Assembly (NCBI RefSeq): GCF_024362695.1
Contig: NC_065408.1
Coordinates: 9,300,001-9,364,000, forward strand
DNA: 64,000 nucleotides
Source of the DNA: Pectinophora gossypiella
Taxonomy: Eukaryota > Arthropoda > Insecta > Lepidoptera > Gelechiidae
Reading direction: 5' to 3'
Positions 39,770 to 51,600 of this stretch are shown piece by piece. Position 1 is the stretch's first letter, and the number at the start of each line of letters is the position of its first letter. Under the pieces are notes generated by a model. The model searched no databases. It worked only from the letters and a program-made list of their open reading frames with translations, and was not told the origin of the DNA. A program made the position numbers and the translations under genes.

Positions 39770-39845
39770 CATTAGGCAGCTAAAATTACTCAATTGTTTA
39801 ACAATATTTTATGTTTATTTTTTTTAAAGAACATCTGGTGTTCCA

Positions 39846-39990
39846 TGCCGAGGTTTTTCTTGCAGCTTCTTTTCCCCGGCTATACAGGTTGTGAGAAGCT
39901 ACAGTAGTTTTAGGCGGATAAGACTTTCGTCATGTAAAATTGACGATTCAAAATGTAACTATTTTACCTACTGACTAAAGATATTTTTGA
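39846..39990 (-). mobile_element. Family F LINE 3' end, minus orientation
   Basis: CCGAGGTTTTTCTTGCAGCT, CCCGGCTATACAGGTTGTGA, ATTTTTGAATTTGAATTT. On the minus strand this ends with repeated AAATTC units. Confidence 0.7.
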
Positions 39991-40436
39991 ATTTGAATTT
40001 AAATATTGTTCTATCTTATTGTTATTTGTTGTTCGTATCTTCCATGGTAATTTGTATGGGTAGTTTAATGCAAAATAAATGGAAATTCCCCTATTATCAT
40101 GCAAAAACGGTTAAGTGTTTTGCTTACCTGGCTGATTGGACAGTAAAACCTTTTTACATTGACTCTTTAATCTTATTCAATTTCAACAGTCACGAACAAA
40201 TAATTTAGAGAAATCTCGTGTACATGCCGGATTCATAAGTAACTACTTAAAGGCCGCATCTCACTAGGATATGGTGTCGCGGCATCATGGTGATAGGACA
40301 CCATGTATAAGGGTCCTTTCTTACAATCGTGTTCCTTTTTTTATACCATTGTAGACAACATTCTATTTCTAGCGATGCCTACTGAGTCCTGAATCTGAAA
40401 ATTACCTAGTTTTGACAAATGGCTTTTTATAATAAT

Positions 40437-40685
40437 ATTTGTTACATCAAATGGGATTGGGCCGGACATGTTTGTCGCTTGCACCCTGAGCGGTGGGCAC
40501 GGATCGTCACGCATTGGGTGCCTCATGACAGGTACAGGCGTCGTGGTAGACCTCGAAAGAGATGGCGTGACGACTTAGACGCTTGCCGGAGGGACTGGCC
40601 GGAGTACGCACAGGACCGCGAAATGGAAAGAGGAAGGGGAGGCCTTTGCCCAGCAGTGGGATCTTGTAGGCTAGTTTAGATTAGA
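40437..40685 (+). pseudogene. RTE-type LINE endonuclease/RT C-terminal fragment
   Basis: Frame reads KWDWAGHVCRLHPERWARIV, THWVPHDRYRRRGRPRKRWR, DDLDACRRDWPEYAQDREME, then shifts at RGRGG so that the expected EAF.QQWD end lies in another frame (CCCAGCAGTGGGATCTTGTA). W.WAGH..R...RW.......W.P....RGRP..RW.DDL is the RTE hallmark. Confidence 0.88.
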
Positions 40686-42078
40686 TTTGTAACATATGTA
40701 AGGAAAAGGAATTTCGAGCGCTGGCAATACTAACGGCACGTACTGGAAGTCACGTAGTCTACCATAAAACGTCACTTTCGATTCTACTTTTGCTTTGGCG
40801 CTAAACGGAAGATATTTGATATATTTACGTGTAATTGGTAAAATATAATTTTATTGCGTTGAATCGGTGTTTTTCTGGGCTGTCTCCTTCAATGCCAACT
40901 TTTGCACTTTAACTACACACGATTGAAAAAAAAAACCTAAATGAATTAAAAAGAAGCTCCAACATCTTCAATAACTTTGCAACAATATATACTTACGCGA
41001 GACACTAAATAATAAAATTAATTATCTTTAAATTAGAAGCATTATGTACATGTAATTTGATTCAACATGTAATAATATAGATTAATTGTAATGTAGTTTA
41101 CCAAATTATTAACTTATTCCATTAAGTACGTTAACTAATTCCGTTTTGAACATAATAAAATAGTTTTAATAATATTAGTATAGGTAAAGTATCCATATGT
41201 TTGTATATTTATCTAAGTAATTTTATAACACTCTTACAAGGGGTCTATTTGGGTGTTATTTTGACCCATTAAGGCCGTCAACGTCGAGAAAGACCGTTGT
41301 AAAGACCAGCCTAGGACTAGACTAGAGCGTTTTCTAGGACTGGAGACTTTTTCCCAGAAATGGGATATTTATTCAAGTCTTTGCACCGAACATTATAATC
41401 TTGTCCCTGTCATAGAGTAATACTACGTATTGAACGGCAACTCTCCGCTCCCTGCCAGCGTTTGAGCTAGGTTTTCCTCACCCCCCACTCGAACATAGTT
41501 TAGACTTGAATCGTATGGTGTCAGACGTCACTCACATAGATACCTAGATGCGCGTGTACGATAATGTCAATGTGTAGTATCTATATAAAACGAGATTGTT
41601 TGTATGAAGTGTCCGGGGTGTGATCTTGTTTAAAAAAAAGATTGGGCACCACTGGTCTAGCCTTATTATGCATTACTCCAGACGTTCCCACCGGGAGACA
41701 AAGTTTAAACTAACCTGAAAAGTCATCGACACGGTCCACCCACTCTATGCTAATATTTCATATGAAAATGTTACTAGTTTTCTTTACTTTGGCATAATTT
41801 GTTATCATTATAATATTTATGAGTAGGTAAAATTAAATTAGGTCACAAATTACGTTTTTGTAGGCGTTCATACGAGATGTCAGAAGTTTTGAACTATCAA
41901 AAATTACTTATAACGTACTTATGATGATCACCTTCTTAATGTCCTTTTTGTAGAGTCATGAATACCGCGTTTCGAATCCCGGCTAGGATTCCAAACCACT
42001 GAATTTGACTTTTTTACTTTGTAAACAAAACAAAAATCGACCTTATACATATTTTCTGTAAGTGTCTAGATTATAATA

Positions 42079-42365
42079 GGCTACTTGACAACGTAGTCAA
42101 ATGAGATACTTTTTACGAAACGTCAAAACGAAAGTGTTCTTTGGAGTTTGTATGGAAAAGCTATCTTGAGACGTCGTGAATAAAAGCGTCAAACTATGTA
42201 CTCTTTGTTACCTACTTAATTCGTAAATAAAATATCGAAAATAAGTCGAAAAGTAAAATCTGAATGAGTTTTGATCATGTTAGACTGGCTTCTATTTCTA
42301 GATAGCATTTTATTATTTCCAGTCAAATACCTTATTCCATTCAAAACTGAATTTTCTACGCGTAT
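42079..42365 (+). mobile_element. Family G repeat, copy 2
   Basis: GTCAAATGAGATACTTTTTA CGAAACGTCAAAACGAAAGT, CTTTGGAGTTTGTATGGAAA, then TACTCTTTGTTACCTACTTA and the right part TTTCCAGTCAAATACCTTAT. Confidence 0.7.
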
Positions 42366-42693
42366 GATTCGAAAGTGTGTACCTTTAATCTCGATTATAT
42401 TACCAAATAATTTAACATAGGAAGTGTTTACTTGAGCAGGGTAGCAAAGCTTTCAGCCCTCGGTCTATTTGAGTATTCTGTACCTCGGAGTTGAATTGGC
42501 ACATTGCTAGACACAGGCTTCAGCACATCTGGGTATTCGGTAGTAATCAATATTAAACAACTAAAGATGTGATATTGTACTATGAACCTTACCACGAAAC
42601 ATTAGTTAGTCTTGTCTTAACTTGGTGCACCGGCCTCCGAGTACATACAGGCAATGTACAAGCAATACCAGCATCAAAAGTCTTCTTTTATTG

Positions 42694-42826
42694 TGTGGGT
42701 TGTAAGGTGGAGGATCGATCTCATCAGTCTTGGTGTTAGGGTTACTATTGAGCAGCCAAAGACCCCTGATACGGCTCATGTAACGGCTACGTACTTAGAT
42801 CAGTAAGTACTAACCGGGACGATTTA
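42694..42826 (-). mobile_element. SINE B 3' part
   Basis: TTGTGTGGGTTGTAAGGTGG ... GGCTCATGTAACGGCTACGT ... GTAAGTACTAACCGGGAC; head missing. Confidence 0.8.
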
Positions 42827-42977
42827 TTCCATTATTGAGGAACATAATAAGATTTTTAAACGATCACGACGAGGTGATGCGTTAATCAAACTTAGGATTT
42901 GAGTGCAAGAAAAACGAATCATTTGAAAACCTATTGACAGACTATGGTATACCGCCGATACGATCTAGTAGGTCTTT

Positions 42978-43275
42978 TTCTTCTATCGTGTGGGTTGTGA
43001 GGTGGAGTACCGAGCTCATCAAGGGTCACTATTGAGCCGCCAAAGGCCCCTGACATGGCGCACTACTTACTTACATCAGTAAGTAGTAACCGGGATCAAC
43101 TGCTTAACATTACTTCCGAAGCATCATTTTACTTTCAGACCATCAGGTGGTCAGCCTGTAATGTCCTAACGAAATCGGGTATCACAAAGTGTTTTTTGTG
43201 ATATATCCCTACCGGGATCTAACCCGGGTCCTCTGGATCATAAGCCCGACGCACAACTACTTGGCCACAGAGAAT
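42978..43275 (-). mobile_element. SINE B, nearly full-length
   Basis: TTCTTCTATCGTGTGGGTTG at the left, head at the right (GGATCTAACCCGGGTCCTCT, CTTGGCCACAGAG). The core is eroded. Confidence 0.82.
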
Positions 43276-44185
43276 GGGGGTGATGAGGTTGACTCAAAGC
43301 TATATATAAATAATAATCCGCCGGCCGAGTGAATTAAGTAACGCACCCTGTCGCCACCCACTTTCATACCTTAAAGGTATACTTGGTAATTAGTTATAAT
43401 TAATTACTTTCCAGCGAAGTAAAGCAACGCCTGGTTATATAAAGTATGATTTAATAACTCAACAATGCACTTAAGTAAGGTTAGATACTAAAGATTATTG
43501 TTTGTCGTTAAAGAGAATGGAATAGTACCTACTTTAAGAGGTTATAAATATTTTAAGTCTTTAATAAAATTCTAGCGCAAATATTTGTAAAATGATATTT
43601 TATTCCTTTTCAAATACTAAGTTGCATTATCATCTTCTGTGTCGTGTTCTAGTTTAAAGCAGATATTTAAATATGACCACAGTTACGAATGTAAAAGTTT
43701 TAACCGAAAAGTAATTTTCTTGAAATCGAATACGATTCTTTTTCTGCGACTTGAGCAGTTCTTGAGCGAAGAAAGTCGTTTACAATCGATGGTTTCTATT
43801 AGAAACGGTCATTTGAGACTTGACGTTTGGATGTGCCCAGTTAATGAAATCCTATATTTACTGATCATTCACCTAATATTGTTTCCGTTTGTCATCAAAA
43901 GTATGTTTAAGCTGCTTTAATTTAAAAAGCTGGTTTAATTTTGTTAAAATATTTTTTTATCTTTGGTACGTGATTCAAATTAATTAAATATTATTAGGAG
44001 CAGGGTGTTATATCTAAGGAGAAGAAACGACAAGAAACTTAATACTTTTTAAACAAACATACAAAAAATAATTTTGTAACACGAGGAACATACACCAGCC
44101 ATTTTTATCATTTGCACAATTTTACAATATGCTTTCTTACACAAGGTATTAAGTTTTCTGTTAAACGAAAAAACATCGTCTGGTT

Positions 44186-44345
44186 TTTTTTTGACGTGAC
44201 TTATTGTAGATTTTCCGCAGATGGCATTTACTACTTGATTGGACAAATGGGGAGCGCTGAGGGCTTTCACTCGGTACAAAATTTAAGACAACAGGCCTGA
44301 GGGTGCCCAGTTGGGCGCGAACCTCGGCTCACGGCGTCATCTGAA
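44186..44345 (-). mobile_element. Family E copy
   Basis: TTTTTTTTGACGTGACTTAT ... GACAAATGGGGAGCGCTGAG ... GACAACAGGCCTGAGGGTGC ... CTCGGCTCACGGCGTCATCT. Confidence 0.85.
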
Positions 44346-44566
44346 CATCGTCTGGTATGTTATAAAAAAATACGTAAATAGGTACCTTATATTTGGCTTT
44401 TAACATTCTTTACGGTCGTTCGTTACTGCCCGTCTACCAAATGTTACAATAGACGGACATTACTTTTATTTATTGGTCAATTCTAGACCGACATATGGAT
44501 CAGGCTTGCAATATATTTTCTTAAACACAGACGTTTATTCAAGTCTAGACGTAACCTATATACGTA

Positions 44567-45105
44567 TTATATCAGGTTAACACTAGCTAAGGGTGTCGCC
44601 GTCGACGGATACGTCTGGGAGGATGTCATCATCATCATGTATTATACAGACTGCTAGAGACACCGTACCGAATACTGAGGGAGATGATTCAGCTCATACA
44701 ATACTCAGGCGAACGCTGCGCACAAGATCACGATTAGTGTTATAAATTAATAATTAAGTATACTTAATAATGACAGCCACCGTGGTCTAGTGGTTAGAGC
44801 GTTAGGCTCACGGTCTGGAGGTCCGGGTTCGAGTCCCAATGGGGACATTGTCGAAATCACTTTGTGAGACTGTCCTTTGTTTAGTAAGGACTTTTCAGGC
44901 TTGAATCACCTGATTGTCCGTAAAAGTAAGATGATTCCGTGCATCGGAAGGCACGTTAAGCCATTGGTCCCGGCTATTAGCCGTAAAAACACCTCCACCA
45001 ACCTGCAGTGGAGCAGCGTGGTGGAGTATGCTCCATACCCCCTCCGGTTGATTGAGGGGAGGCCTGAGCCCAGCAGTGGGACGTATATAGGCTGTTTTTG
45101 TATGT
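44567..45105 (+). mobile_element. Composite SINE A element, second copy
   Basis: Starts TATATCAGGTTAACACTAGC, TAAGGGTGTCGCCGTCGACG, a family D motif, then a full SINE A: head ACAGCCACCGTGGTCTAGTG, box B GGTCCGGGTTCGAGTCCC, core at 44934-44985, tail CCCAGCAGTGGGACGTATAT AGGC. It matches the reverse complement of 24587-25130. Confidence 0.85.
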
Positions 45106-45554
45106 TATGTATATGTAATAATAAAATTACATCCACATTCGCCCGCTTTCTTTTGTTATTTTTGTTTTTTTCCGTGCTTTTTAGTGCTCGCATATGTAAC
45201 GTTTTGTAACAAGCGAATGCTCGCAGGTGTAAGAGCACCCTTACAGTAACAAGACAGCTCCAAGCCATACCTTTCATACCTCCTACAGCACATTATGTGT
45301 TTTCTTACTTAGTGTCTCAAATATTCATGTGTAATCATACGAACGACGCGTGCATTGAATAACTAAGCAGCATGCATTGGGTGGAAAATTTATTCAAAGG
45401 TTTATGGGGTAGAGAATTTGCTTTCCGGTCGTGGCTGCGTTCATAAAAAAATAGTCACCTTACGTAAAGTGTCTTGGCTCATTATTTTTCCGAAGTAGGT
45501 GTGCTTATCGATCTGAAACAATTGAAAATTTTAGTAATTAACGAGCTGAATACC

Positions 45555-45857
45555 TGCTAGATCCATGGTCTAGTGTTTGAGCGTTGGGCTCACGATCTGG
45601 AGGTCCCAGGAGGAGTACTTTGTAATCCCTAATTTGGTTACATTTGGGTAGACATTACAGGCTGATCATCTGATTGTCTGAAAGTAAGATGATCCGTGCT
45701 TCGGAAGACACGTTAAGCCGTTGGTCCCGACTTACTGATGTAAGTAAGTAGTCGTTATATATGCCATGTCGGGCGCCTTTAGCGACTCAATAGTAACCCT
45801 GACACCAGGGTTGATGAGGTTGGTATTCCACCTCACAACCCACACGACAGAAGAATA
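45555..45857 (+). mobile_element. SINE B copy with internal deletion
   Basis: GATCCATGGTCTAGTGTTTG AGCG head; box B is lost between GGAGGTCCCAGG and GAGTACTTTGTAATCC; core GTGCTTCGGAAGACACGTTA; tail CACACGACAGAAGAA. Confidence 0.82.
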
Positions 45858-46910
45858 AGACCTACTAGAACGTATCGGCGGTATACCACAGTCACTCATT
45901 ATGTTTTCAGAAGACTCTTTTTTCTTGCACTCAAATCCTAAGTTTAGGTCACGTACCTCCGAAAACGCATTTCTCGGGAATGTGTACTTACTTACCTATG
46001 TTTTATTATTTTGATTTTGTTAAGATTTTTTTTGCGCCTCTTCTCCTCAACCAACTCGTTCGAAAGTGGTGGTAATTGATAGGTTTAGGGTGGAACTAAA
46101 AAAATACATAGAATCTTGACTTCTAATAAGATATAGGTACATTTAAACTAGAAGAGGGCAGATACGCGTTTGTATGTACTAAGTATGTGGAAAAACTTGT
46201 TTTAAAATTGGAATGCTGAGTTTATTAACGATACATCAAATCGTCTTTAGTTTAGTCATCTAACGTCAACATAGAGCGTACCTATACGCGGCGGACGCAA
46301 TCAATTTAGCTAACTCGTTAATTGTGTATCAGTTATAAATTCGATGACAAATGTCACCAACAGATGAACAAGAATAAAAATAGTATAAAAACATTACTGG
46401 CAGTTTGTCAATTAGCATTTTATTTTTCGAAATCATAGCAGTACCAGGTACTAACCACAATTCTAAAACATATTTATAAATCCCACGTATCCAACAGATT
46501 TATTTTTCGTTCTTCATAAAGTTATTTCCCACATTCCAAAAAAATCTTAGTTTGCCCCAAATAACTATTGAAGTTGTGCTTCGTCCCAAATCACAAGTAC
46601 GTACTTTCAACTTACAATCAACAAAATTAAAAACATTTAAAACATACTACTCGAGTTTAAAGTAAAAAAGTATTAAAATATTAAACTATTTTTGAGACAA
46701 ATTTTGAAATCTGTTTAATTGTTGTAATTAGTTATTTCTTATTGTGCAAATTGGTAAGTTTGGCCAAAGCAAATATTAAGCTTTGACATATAAAAAGTAT
46801 GGGCCAGAGAAGAAGTATCATATTGTTTTTGAAAGCATATTGTTTGGGACGACCTAGGATTTTTTAATTTGGGACAAAACTCAATGGGAAGAATAAATCA
46901 CCTAACACGG

Positions 46911-48618
46911 TAAGATGAAGATGTAAAGATAGACAGGAACAAGACTAAAGTAAATAAAGTCGGCAACATATAGCGAGTGACAAGAACACCAGAGAAATAT
47001 ATTGGGTCAGGAGTGGAGCTCGTAGATATTCCCTGGAGCGAATCATGACGCAGTTCAATCTGACCTTTTTGCCTGAACCCAACGTGTGAACGTCTTAAAA
47101 AAATATATCCACACTAGGTATAGTATATAGATACTTATAAGTTTTAGTACGATCTACTCTGAACCAGCGTGCGTGTATGAAACGATTTATGAATGTGTAG
47201 AAAGCAAGAGAAGTGTGTCAGGATCAAAGCAAATGGAATTCCATAGTCTCTGCTTACCCCGGTGAGATTATTCTCACGCCCATTTATATGTTTGTGTATA
47301 TACCTATATAATATAACTAATGCGAAAGTAACTCTGTCTCACAGTTCTTTAGATAAAGCCACGCCTGAACCGCTTGACTGATTTGGATGGAAACTATTAC
47401 TTACTTACCTATAGATACTATCTAAAGAAAATCTTGGAATACTTTGAATGCTTTCTAAGAACGGACTTACCACGAAAACCGAAGTTCACGACGGGTGTGA
47501 AGTAGGACAGTCGCATAATTAGAATATCTAATGATAATAAAGCCTCATCGATTTAGCTTTGCCAGAGTCGTAGTCCGTGTTCACGTGATTTTTCTTCTAA
47601 AACCTTAATTATCCTCAGAGATAGTGATTAAAAATAAAATCTCAAAAGTAAAATAAATACCTAGTTCCAATAAAATAGTAATCTTTTTAACCGAGTAAGA
47701 GCCCTCAGCGCTCTATCTGAGGCAAACCAAAAAAAAATCAAAAAGATCCTCTTTTGTATTATTAGTTCAGATCATTCGTATGTATTAAACCATCCTAGAG
47801 TAACGACTAACTGCAACATCAACAGTTCGAGCTTACTCCTGTGATAGTCGTGCCTCTCCGCTCACTATGAACGGAGTTCTTGTATTCACCACATTGCTCG
47901 TCTTCCAAGCAGAGGGTAACGTACAAATTATGATAAACAGCAATAGAATGCAGAATGAAGTGGATGTAGTTATAAATTTTATTTATTTAAAAAAAAATCC
48001 ATTCTGTTTTGTATTTTTATTTTTATTTTTATATTCGGAAGTCTTTCGTAAAGACTCACTACAAGAGTTCCGCTGAGTAGATCTTTAGTAGGTTTATTTG
48101 TCGCTAAAAGAGATAAGACGTGTCTCTGTCCTAATTCTGACAACCATTTCCGAGCTAACGTGGGACGTTATCTTTTTTTCAGTCAGATTGTCTTTTAAGT
48201 ACTCTTTCAGTGATTTACTTTTATAAACATCATGTTTTTTCATTAAAACTATAGTAAGTAACCATTATTACGTATATGTTATACTTAAATATATGATATA
48301 AACATTATTATAAACATTTATTTATTTATTGGTTCACATGGTTCTGGTTCTCTACTATTATTTAAATAAAGACTTCATTAAAAAGAAGACTTCATTAATA
48401 TCATCAACATGTCACTTTATACACGGCATTAGATTTAAGTAATTATCCTGTATTAATGTTGTCTGTAAAAGTTTAATATGTATTGCTGTATGTGTACCTA
48501 AATAAATAAATAAATCCTGAGAGAAGCTCCAAGAGTTGGTAGCATAATTAAATTATTGACTTCTTAACGAGTTTACGTTCGCGTTTGAATTAATAATTAA
48601 GGATATTAAAATATAACT
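46911..48618 (+). repeat. Tandem duplication, unit 1 (carries LRR-gene exon 1)
   Basis: Begins TAAGATGAAGATGTAAAGAT and ends ATATTAAAATATAACTGG. Unit 2 follows directly. The first 524 bp match unit 2 at a constant offset of 1710 with no difference seen by eye; the remainder has about 20 substitutions, a 46- to 48-bp segment (about 47435-47484) absent from unit 2, and small homopolymer indels. Confidence 0.93.
47867..47915 (+). CDS. LRR gene exon 1, duplicate 1 (signal peptide)
   Basis: TCACTATGAACGGAG start; 16 codons plus one base, reading MNGVLVFTTLLVFQAE; donor GTAACG. Phase 1 out, matching exon 2 (phase 1 in). An ACAGTT initiator-like motif lies about 45 bp upstream (weak). The unspliced open frame after the donor is intronic. 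Confidence 0.75.
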
Positions 48619-51600
48619 GGTAAGATGAAGATGTAAAGATAGACAGGAACAAGACTAAAGTAAATAAAGTCGGCAACATATAGCGAGTGACAAGAACACC
48701 AGAGAAATATATTGGGTCAGGAGTGGAGCTCGTAGATATTCCCTGGAGCGAATCATGACGCAGTTCAATCTGACCTTTTTGCCTGAACCCAACGTGTGAA
48801 CGTCTTAAAAAAATATATCCACACTAGGTATAGTATATAGATACTTATAAGTTTTAGTACGATCTACTCTGAACCAGCGTGCGTGTATGAAACGATTTAT
48901 GAATGTGTAGAAAGCAAGAGAAGTGTGTCAGGATCAAAGCAAATGGAATTCCATAGTCTCTGCTTACCCCGGTGAGATTATTCTCACGCCCATTTATATG
49001 TTTGTGTATATACCTATATAATATAACTAATGCGAAAGTAACTCTGTCTCACAGTTCTTTAGATAAAGCCACGCCTGAACCGCTTGACTGATTTGGATGG
49101 AAACTATTACTTACTTACCTATAGATACTATCTAAAGAAAATCTCTAATTCACGACGGGTGTGAAGTAGGACAGTCGCATAATTAGAATATCTAATGATA
49201 ATAAAGCCTCATCGATTTAGCTTTGCCAGAGTCGTAGTCCGTGTTCACGTGATTTTTCTTCTAAAACCTTAATTATCCTCAGAGATAGTGATCAAAAATA
49301 AAATCTCAAAAGTAAAACAAGTACCTAGTTTCAATTAAATAGTAATCTTTGTAACCGAGTAAGAGCCCTCAGCGCTCTATCTGAGGCAAACCAAAAAAAA
49401 CAAAAATATCCTCTTTTGCATTATTAGTTCAGATCATTCGTATGTATTAAACCATCCTAGAGTAACGACTGACTTCAACATCGACAGTTCGAGCTTACTC
49501 CTGTGATAGTCGTGCCTCTCCGCTCACTATGAACGGAGTTCTTGTATTCACCACATTGCTCGTCTTCCAAGCAGAGGGTAACGTACAAATTATGATAAAC
49601 AGCAATAGAATGCAGAATGAAGTGGATGTAGTTATAAATTTTATTTATTTAAAAAAAAATCCATTCTGTTTTGTATTTTTATTTTTATATTCGGAAGTCT
49701 TTCGTAAAGACTCACTACAAGAGTACCGCTGAGTAGATCTTTAGTAGGTTTATTTGTCGCTAAAAGAGATAAGACATGTCTCTGTCCTAATTCTGACAAC
49801 CATTTCCGAGCTAACGTGGGACGTTATCTTTTTTTCAGTCAGATTGTCTTTTAAGTACTCTTTCAGTGATTTACTTTTATAAACATCATGTTTTTTCATT
49901 AAAACTATAGTAAGTAACCATTATTACGTATATGTTATACTTAAATATATGATATAAACATTATTATAAACATTTATTTATTTATTGGTTCACATGGTTC
50001 TGGTTCTCTACTATTATTTAAATAAAGACTTCATTAAAAAGAAGACTTCATTAATATCATCAACATGTCACTTTATACACGGCATTAGATTTAAGTAATT
50101 ATCCTGTATTAAGGTTGTCTGTAAAAGTTTAATATGTATTGCTGTATGTGTACCTAAATAAATAAATAAATCCTGAGAGAAGCTCCAAGAGTTGGTAGCA
50201 TAATTAAATTATTGACTTCTTCACGAGTTTACGTTCGGGTTTGAATTAATAATTAAGGATATTAAAATATAAACGTCCGAAAACGGACAACAAGCGACAG
50301 TGAATAAACCAACCCAAAGTCCCTCAACTAACTAAAATTTGCATTATGTGTACTCAACCCTACGTATTTTGTATGGTTCTTAATATTTTATTCGCAGTTT
50401 TACTTGGAACGAGCGGTGTGCTTCGCAAGTTATTATTTTTCTTCTTTTCATTAAACATCGTCTTTAACGGCAAATGAATAACAACAAAATAAAAGTTTTC
50501 TTTGAAGTTTGTATGGAAATACGGTCCTGTGACGTCATTAATAGTAGCGGTCAAACGTCGTACTCATTGTTACTTAATTCATAAATAAAATTCGAAATTC
50601 GAAGTAAAATAAGAATTATTTTTGATCATTTAAAACTGGCTTCTTTTTATAATTTATCTATATTTTTGCTTCATCCAGGCTAACTAAAAAAAAAATACTA
50701 TGTCCCAGTCAAATACCTATCCTATTGTCCATTCAACGTGCAACTTAACGTGTTCTGTTTTTTAATCGTCTCCAGTCCAGAATAGAAGCAACACAGTAAT
50801 TCTCATACCGTTCGGTAGTTCTGAGTTTTGTCACTACCGGGTGAGAGCCTTCAGCGCTCCCCATTTGTCCGGCCAAGTAGTTAATGCCATCTGCGGCAAA
50901 TCTACAAAAAGTCACGTCAAAAAAAGAGAATTTTGTCACCCTCTAATGTGTTTCTTTCTTAAAAGCGTTTTCCCTATGAGGTAACAATATGTACAATAGA
51001 ACAGGAATCTGTCGCAGTATATAACATCAGAATTCTCGAATAATTGGTTTGTTAATTAAAAGATACCTACTTATTAAAAAAATCGTCGTGTATCTAACTC
51101 TAAAAGGTCCCTGACTAAGAGAAAGCTCCTCAACTAGAGGTTGCTATTCGGTAAGTACCGAGTATCTCTCGAGGGATAAACGAGTACTGTACATACAGTT
51201 CACTTACCCTAGAAAATGCATGCAGCCAGCGACAGCGTCGTCTTTTTAAAACAAAGACACATCAGACACGCGATGACTATCTTCTTACTCCGCTTTGCTA
51301 ATTCATCCACTCCGAAGGAATGACTTTATTTTGCGTATAGCGACGTCCTCAAATTGCGACAGAAAGTTTCAACTAATATAAAATTGATTTTGCTAAGCGA
51401 ATGTTTACATTGAAGTCTTAATATTAAATACGCCACTAATAACCAGTTATATTAAATTATATACTAAACACACACCCGAAATACGTGTTTACGGATGTAT
51501 GTGACCGAACTTGTAATTGGGCTGTTTTCCCTTGACTTTGTAAGCAAACAACCGCGCCTGTCAAATCTTTAGGGTAGGTACGCGGTCCAACTTTTTTTTT

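Larger units (their letters stand above)
35723..46910. other. Region between the two divergent genes
   Basis: Holds family E, MITE K, LINE remnants, an RTE C-terminus, SINEs A and B, family G and a GC-rich block. The frames at 36033-36503 and 43639-43920 have no family resemblance. Stretches 37090-37680, 38700-39210, 40690-42070, 43280-43980 and 45870-46910 are AT-rich with nothing recognised. Confidence 0.5.

Noticed and set aside
40437..40685. Host gene with an RGRPRKRWRDDL motif
   Set aside because: This is the well-known RTE LINE C-terminus, frameshifted here.
47867..48076. 69-residue small secreted protein (and its copy at 49529)
   Set aside because: After codon 16 a GTAACG donor leads into A/T-rich intron; the in-phase match to exon 2 is a better explanation. 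A short unspliced product cannot be fully excluded.
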